This document shows, in pieces, positions 18,223 to 27,375 of a stretch of DNA of 64,000 bases. The stretch's first letter is position 1; every line of letters starts with the position of its first letter. Made by a program: the position numbers and the translations under genes. The stretch comes from FEN-1279 sp964501535 (GTDB lineage: Bacteria; Bacteroidota; Ignavibacteria; Tepidaquicellales; Tepidaquicellaceae). The stretch covers positions 434,001 through 498,000 of the forward strand of contig CAZCSV010000001.1 in NCBI GenBank assembly GCA_964501535.1. The letters run 5' to 3'. The notes beneath the pieces were generated by a model that saw only the letters and a program-made list of their open reading frames with translations, did no database searches and had not been told where the DNA came from.

Positions 18223-19776
18223 ATGAAAAGACTTATTTGTGTTTTTGTATTTTTATTGACGTTCCAACAAACATTTGCGATTTATACTACACCCGGAACG
18301 GGAAAAAACTGGAACCTGGACAGCCTCGTTGCATTTTCGGGAGGCCATATTACATACTACGGCGATATTTATTTTATTAATGATACCTTGGTCATCTCTC
18401 AATCTGATACTCTTAAAGTTTTGCAAAATGCTATTATTAAAATGGGAAATTTAAGCTATGTGTATGTGTATGGCACATTTCTAATTAATCCTCCCGATTC
18501 GGCTAAAATAACAGCAATTGATACTAATTTTAAATATATCGGCATAAGACTCGACTCTCTTGCAGATGCTTCCGTTTTTAAAAGATTAATATTCGAATAC
18601 GGCAATAGTATCTATGCATTCAATTGCAATATGTTAATCGACAGCTGTACAATACGGTATAATTCGAATTATTCATCGGGTATGCAGAGCGGAGCGATTG
18701 CTTTGTATAAATCCGATATTACGGTATCAAATTGTAAAATATACAGAAACAGAAGAGCGGCAATCGTATCGGGTGCTAATATTTCATCTTCCCCTGTTAT
18801 AACTAATAATCTTATATATGAAAACGATACTGAAAATGGTAACTATCCACAAATAAATCTCGGAGCCGCATCATCCAATCCGGTAATTATCAGAGGAAAT
18901 ACCATTCTTGGTTATTTCCCGATGTCAGGCGGAATTTCGTTTCTCCCTATAGGCTCTGTTCCTTCACTCATAATCGAAAATAATATCATTAAAAGAAATC
19001 GATACGGTATTGCACTGCAGAATGTTAATATCAATGCCTATATAAACAATAATATTATTGACAGCAATAATGCACAGGGAATACCTATGCAGGGAGGAAG
19101 CGGAATCAATATATACGGCGATTCAACAATAAAAGTCATTTGCACCCGAAATACTATAAGATGGAACCTCTGGGGAGTAACGGTTCAGGGCTCTTCCACA
19201 AAACCGCCAAAACCTAACTTCGGAAACCTATCGAACTCTGACACATCTGATAACGGCTATAATAGAATATTTTATAATTCCCATAATGATACCATTTACG
19301 ATTTTTATTATAACGTAACTACTGCCGATACAATAAAAGCGGAAAATAATTTTTGGGGAACCACAATCTTTGACAGCATCGAAGCACACGTTTGGCACAA
19401 AACGGATTTTTTAACACTCGGTTTTGTGGATTATATTCCATTCAGATATTTTATGAACGCGGGTAATAATTATCCGAATATTCTCGCAGAATCTAAACTA
19501 TTCGATGCTTATCCTAATCCTTTTAATCCTTCCGTAAATATAAAATATCAGATTACAAAATCTGAAAATGGCTATACGGAAAAGGAAAATAGTTTTGTTT
19601 CTTTGAAAATTTTTGACATAACAGGAAGAGAAATAGTCACACTGATTAATTGGAAACAATCCCCGGGTATTTATGAAATAAAATGGAATGCTTCGAAGTA
19701 TCCTTCAGGAATATATTTTTACAGACTCACAACGAAAAGTTTTTATCAGGTAAAAAAATTAATTCTTATTAAATAA
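18223..19776 (+). CDS. Secreted parallel beta-helix protein with type IX sorting domain
   Basis: 517 residues: a signal peptide (about 1-19), a right-handed beta-helix region (roughly 100-380) with repeated N-x-I/V-x-x-N turns such as ITNNLIYENDTE and IIENNIIKRNRYGIALQN, and a C-terminal sorting domain starting DAYPNPFNPSVNIKYQ and ending YFYRLTTKSF-KKLILIK. This ending sends proteins through the outer membrane by the type IX system. The fold is typical of polysaccharide-binding or NosD-like proteins; no catalytic residues were recognised. Codon use is richer in GC at several positions than neighbours. Confidence 0.82.
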   Translation: MKRLICVFVFLLTFQQTFAIYTTPGTGKNWNLDSLVAFSGGHITYYGDIYFINDTLVISQSDTLKVLQNAIIKMGNLSYVYVYGTFLINPPDSAKITAIDTNFKYIGIRLDSLADASVFKRLIFEYGNSIYAFNCNMLIDSCTIRYNSNYSSGMQSGAIALYKSDITVSNCKIYRNRRAAIVSGANISSSPVITNNLIYENDTENGNYPQINLGAASSNPVIIRGNTILGYFPMSGGISFLPIGSVPSLIIENNIIKRNRYGIALQNVNINAYINNNIIDSNNAQGIPMQGGSGINIYGDSTIKVICTRNTIRWNLWGVTVQGSSTKPPKPNFGNLSNSDTSDNGYNRIFYNSHNDTIYDFYYNVTTADTIKAENNFWGTTIFDSIEAHVWHKTDFLTLGFVDYIPFRYFMNAGNNYPNILAESKLFDAYPNPFNPSVNIKYQITKSENGYTEKENSFVSLKIFDITGREIVTLINWKQSPGIYEIKWNASKYPSGIYFYRLTTKSFYQVKKLILIK

Positions 19777-19841
19777 ATAAATTACTTCATAAAAGACATT
19801 TGAAATAATAATTCAAAGATCTCCTTTTATATGAAAATCTT

Positions 19842-21068
19842 ATGACTGCAAACAGTGCAAATAAAAATGTCTTGATGATAATTGCTGTTTCTGCACTTGG
19901 ATATTTCGTTGATATCTATGACCTGATACTCTTTAGTATCGTGCGTGTAGTCTCTCTGAAATCCCTCGGGATTGATGGAGATGACCTGCTGTCCAACGGT
20001 GTGTTAATCCTGAATATGCAAATGGGCGGAATGCTCATCGGAGGAATTATATGGGGAATTATCGGCGATAAAAAAGGTCGAATATCGGTCTTGTTCGGCT
20101 CAATACTTCTTTATTCACTCGCAAACTTGGGAAATGGATTTGTGCAGAATATTCCTCAATATGCAATCCTAAGGTTTATTGCAGGAATCGGTCTTGCAGG
20201 GGAACTTGGCGCCGGAATAACACTCGTTTCAGAAGTAATGTCTAAAGAATCGAGAGGCTATGGAACTATGATAGTCGCAACTATAGGTATATTCGGTGCG
20301 GTTGCAGCCGCCCTCATCGGGGATTATTTTAATTGGAGAGTTGCTTATTTTGTGGGAGCAGCTCTCGGATTTGCGCTCCTTATTATGAGAATCGGAGTCT
20401 ATGAATCGGGGATGTATGATTCCATTAAAACACGTGATATCAGTAAAGGAAATTTCTTTCTGCTGTTTATGGATAAAAAAAATTTAACGAAGTATTTTTA
20501 CTGCATTGCAGTCGGCATTCCAATCTGGTTTATAGTGAGCATCCTTATTACGTTTTCACCGGAGTTTGCAAATCATTTTAATATCTCCGAACCTGTCGCT
20601 GCAGGAAACGCTGTTATGTTCTGCTATATAGGCCTCGCTATTGGCGATTTATTGAGCGGCGCCTTAAGCCAAATATTTAAATCGAGAAAAAAAATTATTG
20701 AAGCATTTATTCTCTTTGAAGCCGTAATAATTCTGATATACCTATTCCTGAATCGATATGATTCATTTTTCTTCTACACTGTATGCATAATGCTCGGCGT
20801 ATCGGGAGGCTACTGGGCAGTATTCGTTACAAATGCTTCGGAACAATTCGGGATAAATATCAGGGCTACGGTGACCACTACCGTTCCCAATTTCGTCCGC
20901 GGCGCAGTCGTACCTGTAACTCTGCTTTTTGAATTTCTGAAAAACTATACCGGAATTGTCTATTCGGCTCTGCTCATCGCTGCTTTAACTATTATAATTG
21001 CATTCTTTGCGGTGCGGCAACTCGAGGAAACATACGGAAAAGATTTGAACTATGTCGAGTTGAATTAG
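19842..21068 (+). CDS. Major facilitator superfamily transporter
   Basis: 408 residues with about 12 hydrophobic helices. The loop between helices 2 and 3, GIIGDKKGRISVLFGS, is the MFS signature, and RFIAGIGLAGELGAGITL is the helix-4/5 motif found in the sugar-porter and aromatic-acid/phosphate-symporter branches. The transported compound is not evident. The gene starts 65 bases after the beta-helix gene and probably ends its own transcript before the palindrome at 21090. Confidence 0.85.
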   Translation: MTANSANKNVLMIIAVSALGYFVDIYDLILFSIVRVVSLKSLGIDGDDLLSNGVLILNMQMGGMLIGGIIWGIIGDKKGRISVLFGSILLYSLANLGNGFVQNIPQYAILRFIAGIGLAGELGAGITLVSEVMSKESRGYGTMIVATIGIFGAVAAALIGDYFNWRVAYFVGAALGFALLIMRIGVYESGMYDSIKTRDISKGNFFLLFMDKKNLTKYFYCIAVGIPIWFIVSILITFSPEFANHFNISEPVAAGNAVMFCYIGLAIGDLLSGALSQIFKSRKKIIEAFILFEAVIILIYLFLNRYDSFFFYTVCIMLGVSGGYWAVFVTNASEQFGINIRATVTTTVPNFVRGAVVPVTLLFEFLKNYTGIVYSALLIAALTIIIAFFAVRQLEETYGKDLNYVELN

Positions 21069-21089
21069 CTTTTCTGCTCCCTTGACTTT

Positions 21090-21129
21090 TTATAATATAT
21101 ACCATATATTATTATGGTATATATTATAA
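21090..21129. promoter_or_regulatory. 17-bp inverted repeat, candidate operator (copy 1)
   Basis: Left arm TTATAATATATACCATA (21090-21106) and its exact complement at 21113-21129 flank a 6-base centre. The inner core ATACCATA-N6-TATGGTAT recurs at 38581-38602. A TTGACT at 21083-21088 with a TATTAT 18 bases later (21107-21112) inside the palindrome could be a sigma-70-type promoter for the next gene, so a repressor-binding site is a reasonable reading. A cruciform or mobile-element end is the alternative. Confidence 0.55.
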
Positions 21130-21389
21130 TGGCTATGAATAATCTGATTTCCGAAAAAATTGAGGTCATTGCCTATTTCCATAACCTGAATCTCGAAATA
21201 CTCAGGTTCAAGTGGAAAGACGATATCTTCAATGTGTCTAAAATAAATTCTCATTGGAGAATACCGTCAGGCAATGGCTATGAATATCACTACACCGTAA
21301 CCTGCTTCAGGCAGTGCGTGATTTGCGAACTTTCGTTTAATCTGAATGATTTTCAGTGGGAGCTTGTGCAGATGCACAGCATCCAATAG
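21129..21389 (+). CDS. Small protein resembling DUF6504, function unknown
   Basis: 86 residues from the ATG at 21129. An ATG at 21114 is possible but lies inside the inverted repeat. The sequence KIEVIAYFHNLNLEILRFKWKDDIF, then a Trp-containing middle and a WELVQMHSI end, follow the beta-rich pattern of short DUF6504-type proteins (V-x-C/Y ... P/R-x-x-F-x-W/L-x-x-x-x-Y/F-x-V ... W-x-L). That match is tentative. It stands alone between an MFS gene and a convergent decarboxylase gene and follows a strong palindrome, so it may be tightly regulated. Confidence 0.6.
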   Translation: MAMNNLISEKIEVIAYFHNLNLEILRFKWKDDIFNVSKINSHWRIPSGNGYEYHYTVTCFRQCVICELSFNLNDFQWELVQMHSIQ

Positions 21390-21450
21390 ATAAGAAGCAT
21401 ACCGCAAAAGCCTCTATGACCATTGCAGTGCGCTTATAAACTTGCTTAGA

Positions 21451-21996
21451 TTACGGAAGCATCACCGCACAAGCAATTGCCGTTGTCCATAATCCGTTTT
21501 TATCGCCTTCGGCTGATTGCGTGATGTTAAATGATTTGAATATCTTTCCGCTTTGCTTGTAAACTTGCTCTCTCTCATTCCACGCTGTCTCTGAATCGAA
21601 TTCCACTCCAAGCGTTGTCGCAAGCATCGTAGCTGCTAGGTCTTCCGCATAATCACCCGCTATTTTTTCTGTCTCGCCAAAAGGATGATGCTCCGAAACG
21701 TAACCGTAATGACTGTCATCCGAAGGGAGCGCCACGCCTATCGAAGAAGCAATTAACCTGTTTGGCTCATTTGTAAAATTCCTCGCCATAACAACAAACG
21801 TAATCTGTCCGGGCTCGAGTAATGCTGTTCCCTGTTCACGTGTTATTCTTTTGCATCCCGGAGGATATATGCTCGATACCATTACTAGATTTAACTTCTC
21901 TATACCGGCGTTCCTTAATGCCATCTCAAAAGACTGCAAATAATCTTTATGCCTTCCGACTCCTTTAGTAAAAAATATCTTTGTTGGTTTGAACAT
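21451..21996 (-). CDS. Pyruvoyl-dependent arginine decarboxylase
   Basis: 181 residues. This enzyme decarboxylates arginine to agmatine, the first step of one polyamine route, and makes its own pyruvoyl cofactor by self-cleavage. The cleavage motif VMVSSIYPPGCK is present, with Ser41-Ser42 as the expected cut site; the GCK and EGDKNGLWTTAIACAV segments also match the family. Length is as in archaeal and chlamydial forms. Transcribed leftward by itself, convergent with the small gene at 21129. The family is most common in archaea but occurs in Bacteroidota and Chlorobi. Confidence 0.93.
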   Translation of the reverse strand: MFKPTKIFFTKGVGRHKDYLQSFEMALRNAGIEKLNLVMVSSIYPPGCKRITREQGTALLEPGQITFVVMARNFTNEPNRLIASSIGVALPSDDSHYGYVSEHHPFGETEKIAGDYAEDLAATMLATTLGVEFDSETAWNEREQVYKQSGKIFKSFNITQSAEGDKNGLWTTAIACAVMLP

Positions 21997-22039
21997 TGCT
22001 TTCTCCTTTCCGGTTTATTACCTCTTGTTTATAAATTTA

Positions 22040-23248
22040 TTACTTTATAATCTTTAAAAATTTTCTCTTGCCTACTTTTAATATAAATTCTTTTTTAAAG
22101 TATATAATATAATTTATATCTTCAATTTTTTCACCGTCAATACTCACTCCACCCTGCTCGATTAATCTTCTCGCATTTCCTTTTGAATCTGTTAGCTTGG
22201 TCAACATTAAGAGCTCTGTAATCTTAATACTGCTTTCATCTAATTTAAATTCTTCTACCTCATCCGGAATTTCTTTTTTTATAAATATTCTATCGAATTC
22301 CTCTACGGCTGATTTCGCAGTATCCTCATCGTAATATAATTTCACAAGCTCATAACCGAGCCTTCTTTTTGTATTCCGTGGATTATTTGTCGGGTCCTCC
22401 AGCTCGCTCTTTATCTTATGCAATTCCTTCGCAGTAAGACGTGTTGCAAGCTCGAAGTATTTATATATCAATACATCCGGTATGCTCATCGTTTTTCCGA
22501 ATATGTCCTTTGGTGCTTCCGTTATTCCTATATAATTGTTCAGTGACTTGCTCATCTTTTCGCTTCCGTCTGTACCTTCTAGCAAAGGCATTAAAATTAC
22601 TACCTGTGGCTCCTGCCCGAATCTTTTCTGCATATCCCTTCCCATTAGATTATTGAATTTCTGGTCGGTCCCTCCAAGCTCCACATCCGACTTTATCGCA
22701 AAAGAATCATAACCCTGCATTATCGGATATAAAATCTCGTGAGCCGTAATCTCCTGTTGGTCTCGTAACCTATTCGTAAAATCATCACGCTCCAGTATCC
22801 TCTGAATGGTAAACTTGCTGAGTATTTCGATTAAACTGTGTAAATTAAGCTTACCTAACCATTCGGAATTGTATATCATTTTTGTCCTGTTTTTGTCGAG
22901 AAAGTGTATTGCTTGTTCGAAATATGACCTTCCGTTTTCACGCGTTTCTTCAAACGTAAGCTGAGGCCTTGCCTTTTTCTTTCCTGTTGGGTCACCTACC
23001 ATTCCTGTGAAATCCCCTACAATCAATATTGCCTGATGACCGAAATCCTGAAACTCCCGAAGCTTATTCAAAACAACCGAATGCCCGATGTGTAAATCCG
23101 GTCTCGAAGGATCGCATCCGAGCTTAATGTTTAGAGGTACTTTTGTCTTTATTGACCTTTCCAGCTTTCGGACAAGCTCATCTTCCGGAATTATTTCAAC
23201 CGTTCCCTTTCGAACCACATCCATTTGTTCGTTCAATGATGCTTTCAT
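22040..23248 (-). CDS. tyrS: Tyrosyl-tRNA synthetase
   Basis: 402 residues. Class I synthetase with HIGHS (residues 53-57) and KMSKS in GSEKMSKSLNNYIG, plus the QQEITAHEILYPIMQGYDSFAIKSDVELGGTDQKFN region that binds tyrosine. A C-terminal S4 RNA-binding domain (LTDSKGNARRLIEQGGVSIDG) is present. The HIGHS form and length place it in the TyrRSZ-like (second) group. It starts one base after the smpB stop, so the two are co-transcribed. Confidence 0.95.
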   Translation of the reverse strand: MKASLNEQMDVVRKGTVEIIPEDELVRKLERSIKTKVPLNIKLGCDPSRPDLHIGHSVVLNKLREFQDFGHQAILIVGDFTGMVGDPTGKKKARPQLTFEETRENGRSYFEQAIHFLDKNRTKMIYNSEWLGKLNLHSLIEILSKFTIQRILERDDFTNRLRDQQEITAHEILYPIMQGYDSFAIKSDVELGGTDQKFNNLMGRDMQKRFGQEPQVVILMPLLEGTDGSEKMSKSLNNYIGITEAPKDIFGKTMSIPDVLIYKYFELATRLTAKELHKIKSELEDPTNNPRNTKRRLGYELVKLYYDEDTAKSAVEEFDRIFIKKEIPDEVEEFKLDESSIKITELLMLTKLTDSKGNARRLIEQGGVSIDGEKIEDINYIIYFKKEFILKVGKRKFLKIIK

Positions 23249-23249
23249 G

Positions 23250-23714
23250 TTATATCCTCTTTAATTTCCTTTCTGTTTCTCTCTGTTTTATCGATTGTCT
23301 TTTGTCATACATTTTCTTGCCACGTGCAATCGCCATCTCAATTTTCACAAGCGAATCTTTAAAATAAATTTTTGTCGGAACCATCGTTAATCCTTTCTCC
23401 TCAAGCTGTGCTCGAATCTTTCTCAGCTCACGCTTACTAAGCAGAAGCTTCCTTTTCCTTAATGGGTCGTGATTGTTTATATTCCCGAATTTAAATTCAC
23501 TGATATGCGAATTCAGTAACCAAAGTTCATCACCTATGAATCTCCCGTAAGCATCCTGAAGATTTACCTTCGATTCCCTTAACGATTTTACTTCTGTTCC
23601 CAAAAGAACTAAACCTGCCTCATATCTGTTCAATATTTCGTACTGAAAATTAGCTTTTCGGTTTGTTCCAATTATTTTAATTTTATTTGTATCGTTCAAT
23701 ATTGTTAAAAACAA
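23250..23714 (-). CDS. smpB: SsrA-binding protein SmpB
   Basis: 154 residues. SmpB binds tmRNA and delivers it to stalled ribosomes. The conserved core (NRKANFQYEILNRYEAGLVLLGTEVKSLRESKVNLQDAYGRF) and the C-terminal GKKMYDKRQSIKQRE segment are intact. The TTG start gives about 12 residues before the core; another in-frame TTG six codons in is equally possible, and no ATG is in frame. Its RNA partner is encoded at 2746-3100, well away. Confidence 0.95.
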   Translation of the reverse strand: MFLTILNDTNKIKIIGTNRKANFQYEILNRYEAGLVLLGTEVKSLRESKVNLQDAYGRFIGDELWLLNSHISEFKFGNINNHDPLRKRKLLLSKRELRKIRAQLEEKGLTMVPTKIYFKDSLVKIEMAIARGKKMYDKRQSIKQRETERKLKRI

Positions 23715-23753
23715 AATTATTCATAATAAAAAGTAAAATCAATTTATATATAA

Positions 23754-24395
23754 ATGAAGATAAAAAAATTTGTTATCAACCCCTTTCAGATGAATTGCTA
23801 TATATATTATGATGAATACTCGAGCGAAGCCATAATCATTGACCCCGGAGTTTATGAAAATTATGAAGAAGAAGAAATATTAAAATTCTTAGAAAGTAAA
23901 AATATTAAAATAAAATATATTATTAATACACATGGACACGTTGACCACGTTATGGGAAACAGCTTTGCAAAGAAAAATTTTAATTGTCCTTTGCTGATTC
24001 ATAAGAACGATTTGTTTCTCCTTAATAATTCCCAAATTCAGGGCTTACTTTATGGTATAAATATTAAAGCATCTCCCGAACCTGACGAATTTATTTCTGA
24101 AAATTTAATAATTAAATTGAGTGAAATAGAAATAAATTTTATCCATACCCCCGGTCATTCACCCGGTGGTATATGTATGGTTGACCATTTAAATAAAATT
24201 GTTTTTACTGGTGATACAATCTTCAGTGAATCTATTGGCAGAACAGATTTACCCGGAGGAGATGTGAATTTACTGCTCGATTCTATTATTAATAAATTAT
24301 TTTCTCAATGCAATGACGATTACACTTTGTATCCGGGACATATGGAAGAAACAACAGTCGGAAAAGAAAAAAAATATAATCCTTTCTTGAATTAA
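23754..24395 (+). CDS. Metallo-beta-lactamase-fold hydrolase (glyoxalase II-like)
   Basis: 213 residues with the zinc-binding signature THGHVDH (residues 59-65), then HTPGHSPGGICM, FTGDTIFSESIGRTDLPGGD and YPGHMEETT, which supply the remaining metal ligands. This pattern is that of the YcbL/glyoxalase-II-like branch. Substrate is likely a thioester such as an acyl-glutathione or bacillithiol analogue, but that is inference. It is divergently arranged from smpB, with 39 bases between starts. Confidence 0.85.
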   Translation: MKIKKFVINPFQMNCYIYYDEYSSEAIIIDPGVYENYEEEEILKFLESKNIKIKYIINTHGHVDHVMGNSFAKKNFNCPLLIHKNDLFLLNNSQIQGLLYGINIKASPEPDEFISENLIIKLSEIEINFIHTPGHSPGGICMVDHLNKIVFTGDTIFSESIGRTDLPGGDVNLLLDSIINKLFSQCNDDYTLYPGHMEETTVGKEKKYNPFLN

Positions 24396-24398
24396 AAA

Positions 24399-24431
24399 CG
24401 TTCCCAACTTATTTATGTTAAAATTGGAAAC
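24399..24431. repeat. Dispersed GTTCCCAA hairpin, copy 2 (worn)
   Basis: CGTTCCCAACTT begins the element and AATTGGAAAC ends it; the outer nine bases pair at about seven positions. It is related to the hairpin at 7339-7365 and lies between two convergent genes just after the hydrolase stop. Confidence 0.5.
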
Positions 24432-24455
24432 ATTATTGTCTATATTAATATTTTT

Positions 24456-24971
24456 CTACTTAAGAATCTTAAAATTCTCTACTATATCCTTGAACTGCTT
24501 TTCTACCTTTGTGCTGTAGTTAGTTGAAATAAACCTCAGCATGTATGCAAAATTTTCATTAGTGTCCACCCTTTTAGTCCTGTAATAATATATAAGCTCT
24601 GTGAATTGTAAATCCTTGTAAAAAGCAAATTTTCCGTCATAATCCTCGTTCTCGAAGGTTGTGAAATCCCCGCTCTTCGGAGGAATATTAAGTGTTGCAT
24701 CTTTTTCCAAAACATAAATAAAATTGTCGAGATCCTTCACCGATTCCATTTTAAACGCCAAAATTAAAATCTGTGAAGTGGAATCTTTTTTATGGTCAAA
24801 TGTATATGATATTACATCCTTCTTGCTCGTTTCCTCATGCTTTGGCTTCAGCCAGCCGTCCGGCAGGATTATCGAAAATTTGTAATTGTTATCTGTAATC
24901 TCGAGTTTCTTCTGGGCAAATGTTGCTTGTGTGAACGCAATTATTATTAATGCAATTAATATATTTCTCAT
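24456..24971 (-). CDS. Exported protein of unknown function
   Basis: 171 residues with a signal peptide of about 19 residues (ending TFAQ). The mature part starts KLEITDNNYKFSIILPDGW and is predicted beta-rich; the ILPDGW-type start resembles PsbP/DUF-like small periplasmic proteins of Bacteroidota, but I do not claim a family. It follows the M48 protease gene by 12 bases, so they share a transcript. Confidence 0.62.
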   Translation of the reverse strand: MRNILIALIIIAFTQATFAQKKLEITDNNYKFSIILPDGWLKPKHEETSKKDVISYTFDHKKDSTSQILILAFKMESVKDLDNFIYVLEKDATLNIPPKSGDFTTFENEDYDGKFAFYKDLQFTELIYYYRTKRVDTNENFAYMLRFISTNYSTKVEKQFKDIVENFKILK

Positions 24972-24983
24972 CGTATAAATTTT

Positions 24984-25835
24984 TTAAGGTAGTTTAGATT
25001 TAATGTTTTGATATTCTTCAGTGTAAAGTCCCTTCGTCGGGTCAGGTTTTACTTTAAATTTGCTCAACTGTGTCTTTACGTTGTCTATTCTGTCCTGCGG
25101 CAATGGATGCGTCGAAAGCAGTCTGTCCAATCCTCCGGGGCTTTCCCCGTGCCTCCTCTGCTCTTCCGATATCTTGTCGAAGAAGAATGTAATTGCCCCG
25201 GGATAATATTTCGATGTTGAAAGATATTTTATCGAATAATTATCCGCTTCCTCTTCATCTGCCCTGCTGTTTGCAAGAAATCCTAAACCGGCAAACAGAT
25301 TTGCGAATATTTCCGCAATGGCATTGGGATTGTTGCCAAGAACTATACTCATTATCATGCTCACTCCGTAATAACTCGTCAGCCTCTGTGTCATATGCCT
25401 TCTTTCTGCATGAGCAATTTCGTGTGCAATTACTCCTGCAAGCGTTGCTTCGTTATCTAAAAATTTCATTAATCCCGTGTATACGTAAATGTAACCCCCA
25501 GGCGTGCAAAAAGCATTCACGATTGTATCATTTATCACCTGAAAATTGTATGGAAATACATTCCTGTATTCTATTTTAGAGGAAGATTGCAATATGTATT
25601 TTCCCATACCGCTTACATAATCCTTTATTTCCTGATGACCTTGAAGCATTGGATATTCCTTCGGATGCGATTTTATCTCGGCATCTATCTCTTTTCCGAG
25701 CTGAATGTCATCTTCAACCGAAAAAATATTTGCTCCGCAGCTGTAAAAAATTGATAATGATAAAAACGCTGAAATAAGTATCAGCGAATTGACCATCAGT
25801 AACCTGTTTTTTAAATATTGTATTATCTTTTTCAT
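24984..25835 (-). CDS. M48 family zinc metalloprotease lipoprotein
   Basis: 283 residues. A signal sequence ends in a lipobox (SIFYSC, Cys33), so the protein is membrane-anchored, and the active-site motif HEIAHAERRH lies mid-protein with ADEEEADNYSIKYL supplying the third zinc ligand (Glu). Similar to BepA/YfgC and LoiP-type proteases that degrade or help assemble outer-membrane proteins. No TPR domain follows the catalytic part, so it is closer to LoiP/YcaL. Confidence 0.88.
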   Translation of the reverse strand: MKKIIQYLKNRLLMVNSLILISAFLSLSIFYSCGANIFSVEDDIQLGKEIDAEIKSHPKEYPMLQGHQEIKDYVSGMGKYILQSSSKIEYRNVFPYNFQVINDTIVNAFCTPGGYIYVYTGLMKFLDNEATLAGVIAHEIAHAERRHMTQRLTSYYGVSMIMSIVLGNNPNAIAEIFANLFAGLGFLANSRADEEEADNYSIKYLSTSKYYPGAITFFFDKISEEQRRHGESPGGLDRLLSTHPLPQDRIDNVKTQLSKFKVKPDPTKGLYTEEYQNIKSKLP

Positions 25836-25974
25836 AATATTTATTTTAAAATATAAAATAAATAATTATATAATTTTATACAACGTATAATGTGTAAAGT
25901 TCCTTTTTATCGAACTGCTGTTTTATTTTCCTTTAAAAAATATTTAATTTAATATACTATTTGTTTTATCAATA

Positions 25975-27306
25975 TTATATTTCAAACATATTATGAAAAA
26001 TATGTTTAAAATGATTTATCCCTAAATCATAAAGAAATAAATTGTTAACATGGTCACCATACCAACCGTATCCGGGACCTCCGTAAAACGAACCCCTTAT
26101 TCCGGACTGCTGATATAACCTGTCATAAACATATTTTATACAGGGGATGTGATTAAATTCGAATTCTTCTGTGTAAAACATTAAAGCTGTTGAGGGATTT
26201 TGAGATGCCAAATTGGATTCGGCATTTATCATTGACATGTATAAATCATGCTTAGGAGCGGTAGGATTAAATAAATTATATGCCCTATCATCCTCCACCC
26301 TTACGTAATCCAGCCACATATCGCACTCGCCATACCAGAACACCCTGAAATCTACTTTACAGTTTGTGCTGAACCTGTTTGAATCGTATGGATTGAATGC
26401 GTTACGAGATGAATCACTTTTGTTACCAAGAATTTTTAAATCAACTTGATATGATGGTTTTGTATAATATTCTTCTAAATATCTCCCATTATAATATTCA
26501 TTTGTTGTATCGCGAAAATTTCTTCCATATAAATATTGAGTTTTAATTATATCTCCATTAAAATTCATAATTTCAATTTTACACACTTTTTTGTTCAAAT
26601 AAGCATCTACACTATCTATTCTTATTCTCGGCTTTATATACCAATCGAACTGTTTATCACCTAATCCGGGATAAGGAACACCACCAAAAGAAGCTCTAAC
26701 ATTTATCTGCTCACGATTAGACAATAAATCCCTTACTACATAACCGGAGTCGTGAGTCCCCTGTTGACAATATCTTACTTTTACATTACTGCCTCCGTAG
26801 ATGCTATTATCAATCATATCACTGCCTTGTGGATGTAAGTTATACCTATAAAAATAAAAATCAGGGTTCAAAATATTATCCTCGCATTGATAGTCGCTTC
26901 TCTGACCGAATGCAAGCCACTCAATGTTCGGACGATGCATAATAGTTTTCATATTGTAATCGCTATTTGAATCTAATATATCCCAGACACTCGAATGAAT
27001 TACCGTATCGAATGTTTTATCATAATCCGTCCATCCCTTCTGTATTTTAAGCCCGTTTGGTCCGTCTATCGTTCCGCCAAGATATCTGAACCATAAATTA
27101 AATCCTAAGGTATCAGTAAGTCTATCCCTTCTTGTATCACAACCCGACTGGAATGCACCTACAATAAAACTATCAACCGATGAGGGTGGAGGTAATAAAT
27201 TTTGCTTTTCCGATTCCGGTTTATTGCCTTTTTCTGTCGGCTTTGAAATTATGAATGCAAAAACAGAAAATAAAACCATTACCGATAAAATAATTTTAAT
27301 TTTCAT
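25975..27306 (-). CDS. Large exported protein of unknown function
   Basis: 443 residues with a signal peptide (about 1-21), rich in aromatic residues, Asp, Asn and Tyr as in secreted adhesins or carbohydrate-binding proteins. Stretches such as WYGECDMWLDYVRVEDDRAYNLF suggest a beta-sandwich in the middle. No sorting domain is present at the C-terminus, which ends in a hydrophobic-aromatic FKHIFHNMFEI. I recognise no family. Separated by about 69 bases from the sorting-domain protein to its right, same strand. Confidence 0.6.
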   Translation of the reverse strand: MKIKIILSVMVLFSVFAFIISKPTEKGNKPESEKQNLLPPPSSVDSFIVGAFQSGCDTRRDRLTDTLGFNLWFRYLGGTIDGPNGLKIQKGWTDYDKTFDTVIHSSVWDILDSNSDYNMKTIMHRPNIEWLAFGQRSDYQCEDNILNPDFYFYRYNLHPQGSDMIDNSIYGGSNVKVRYCQQGTHDSGYVVRDLLSNREQINVRASFGGVPYPGLGDKQFDWYIKPRIRIDSVDAYLNKKVCKIEIMNFNGDIIKTQYLYGRNFRDTTNEYYNGRYLEEYYTKPSYQVDLKILGNKSDSSRNAFNPYDSNRFSTNCKVDFRVFWYGECDMWLDYVRVEDDRAYNLFNPTAPKHDLYMSMINAESNLASQNPSTALMFYTEEFEFNHIPCIKYVYDRLYQQSGIRGSFYGGPGYGWYGDHVNNLFLYDLGINHFKHIFHNMFEI

Positions 27307-27317
27307 AAAATTTAAAG

Positions 27318-27335
27318 TTTATAAAGTTTATAAAG
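27318..27335. repeat. Short tandem repeat TTTATAAAG
   Basis: Two perfect nonamers (27318-27326, 27327-27335), preceded by a truncated third unit, in the gap between two leftward genes. Further right the sequence also has ATTAATCATTAATCA. Probably slippage-prone AT-rich spacer; no role seen. Confidence 0.6.
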
Positions 27336-27375
27336 TTATTATGTTTTTTATTACTCATTATTAATTAATCATTAA

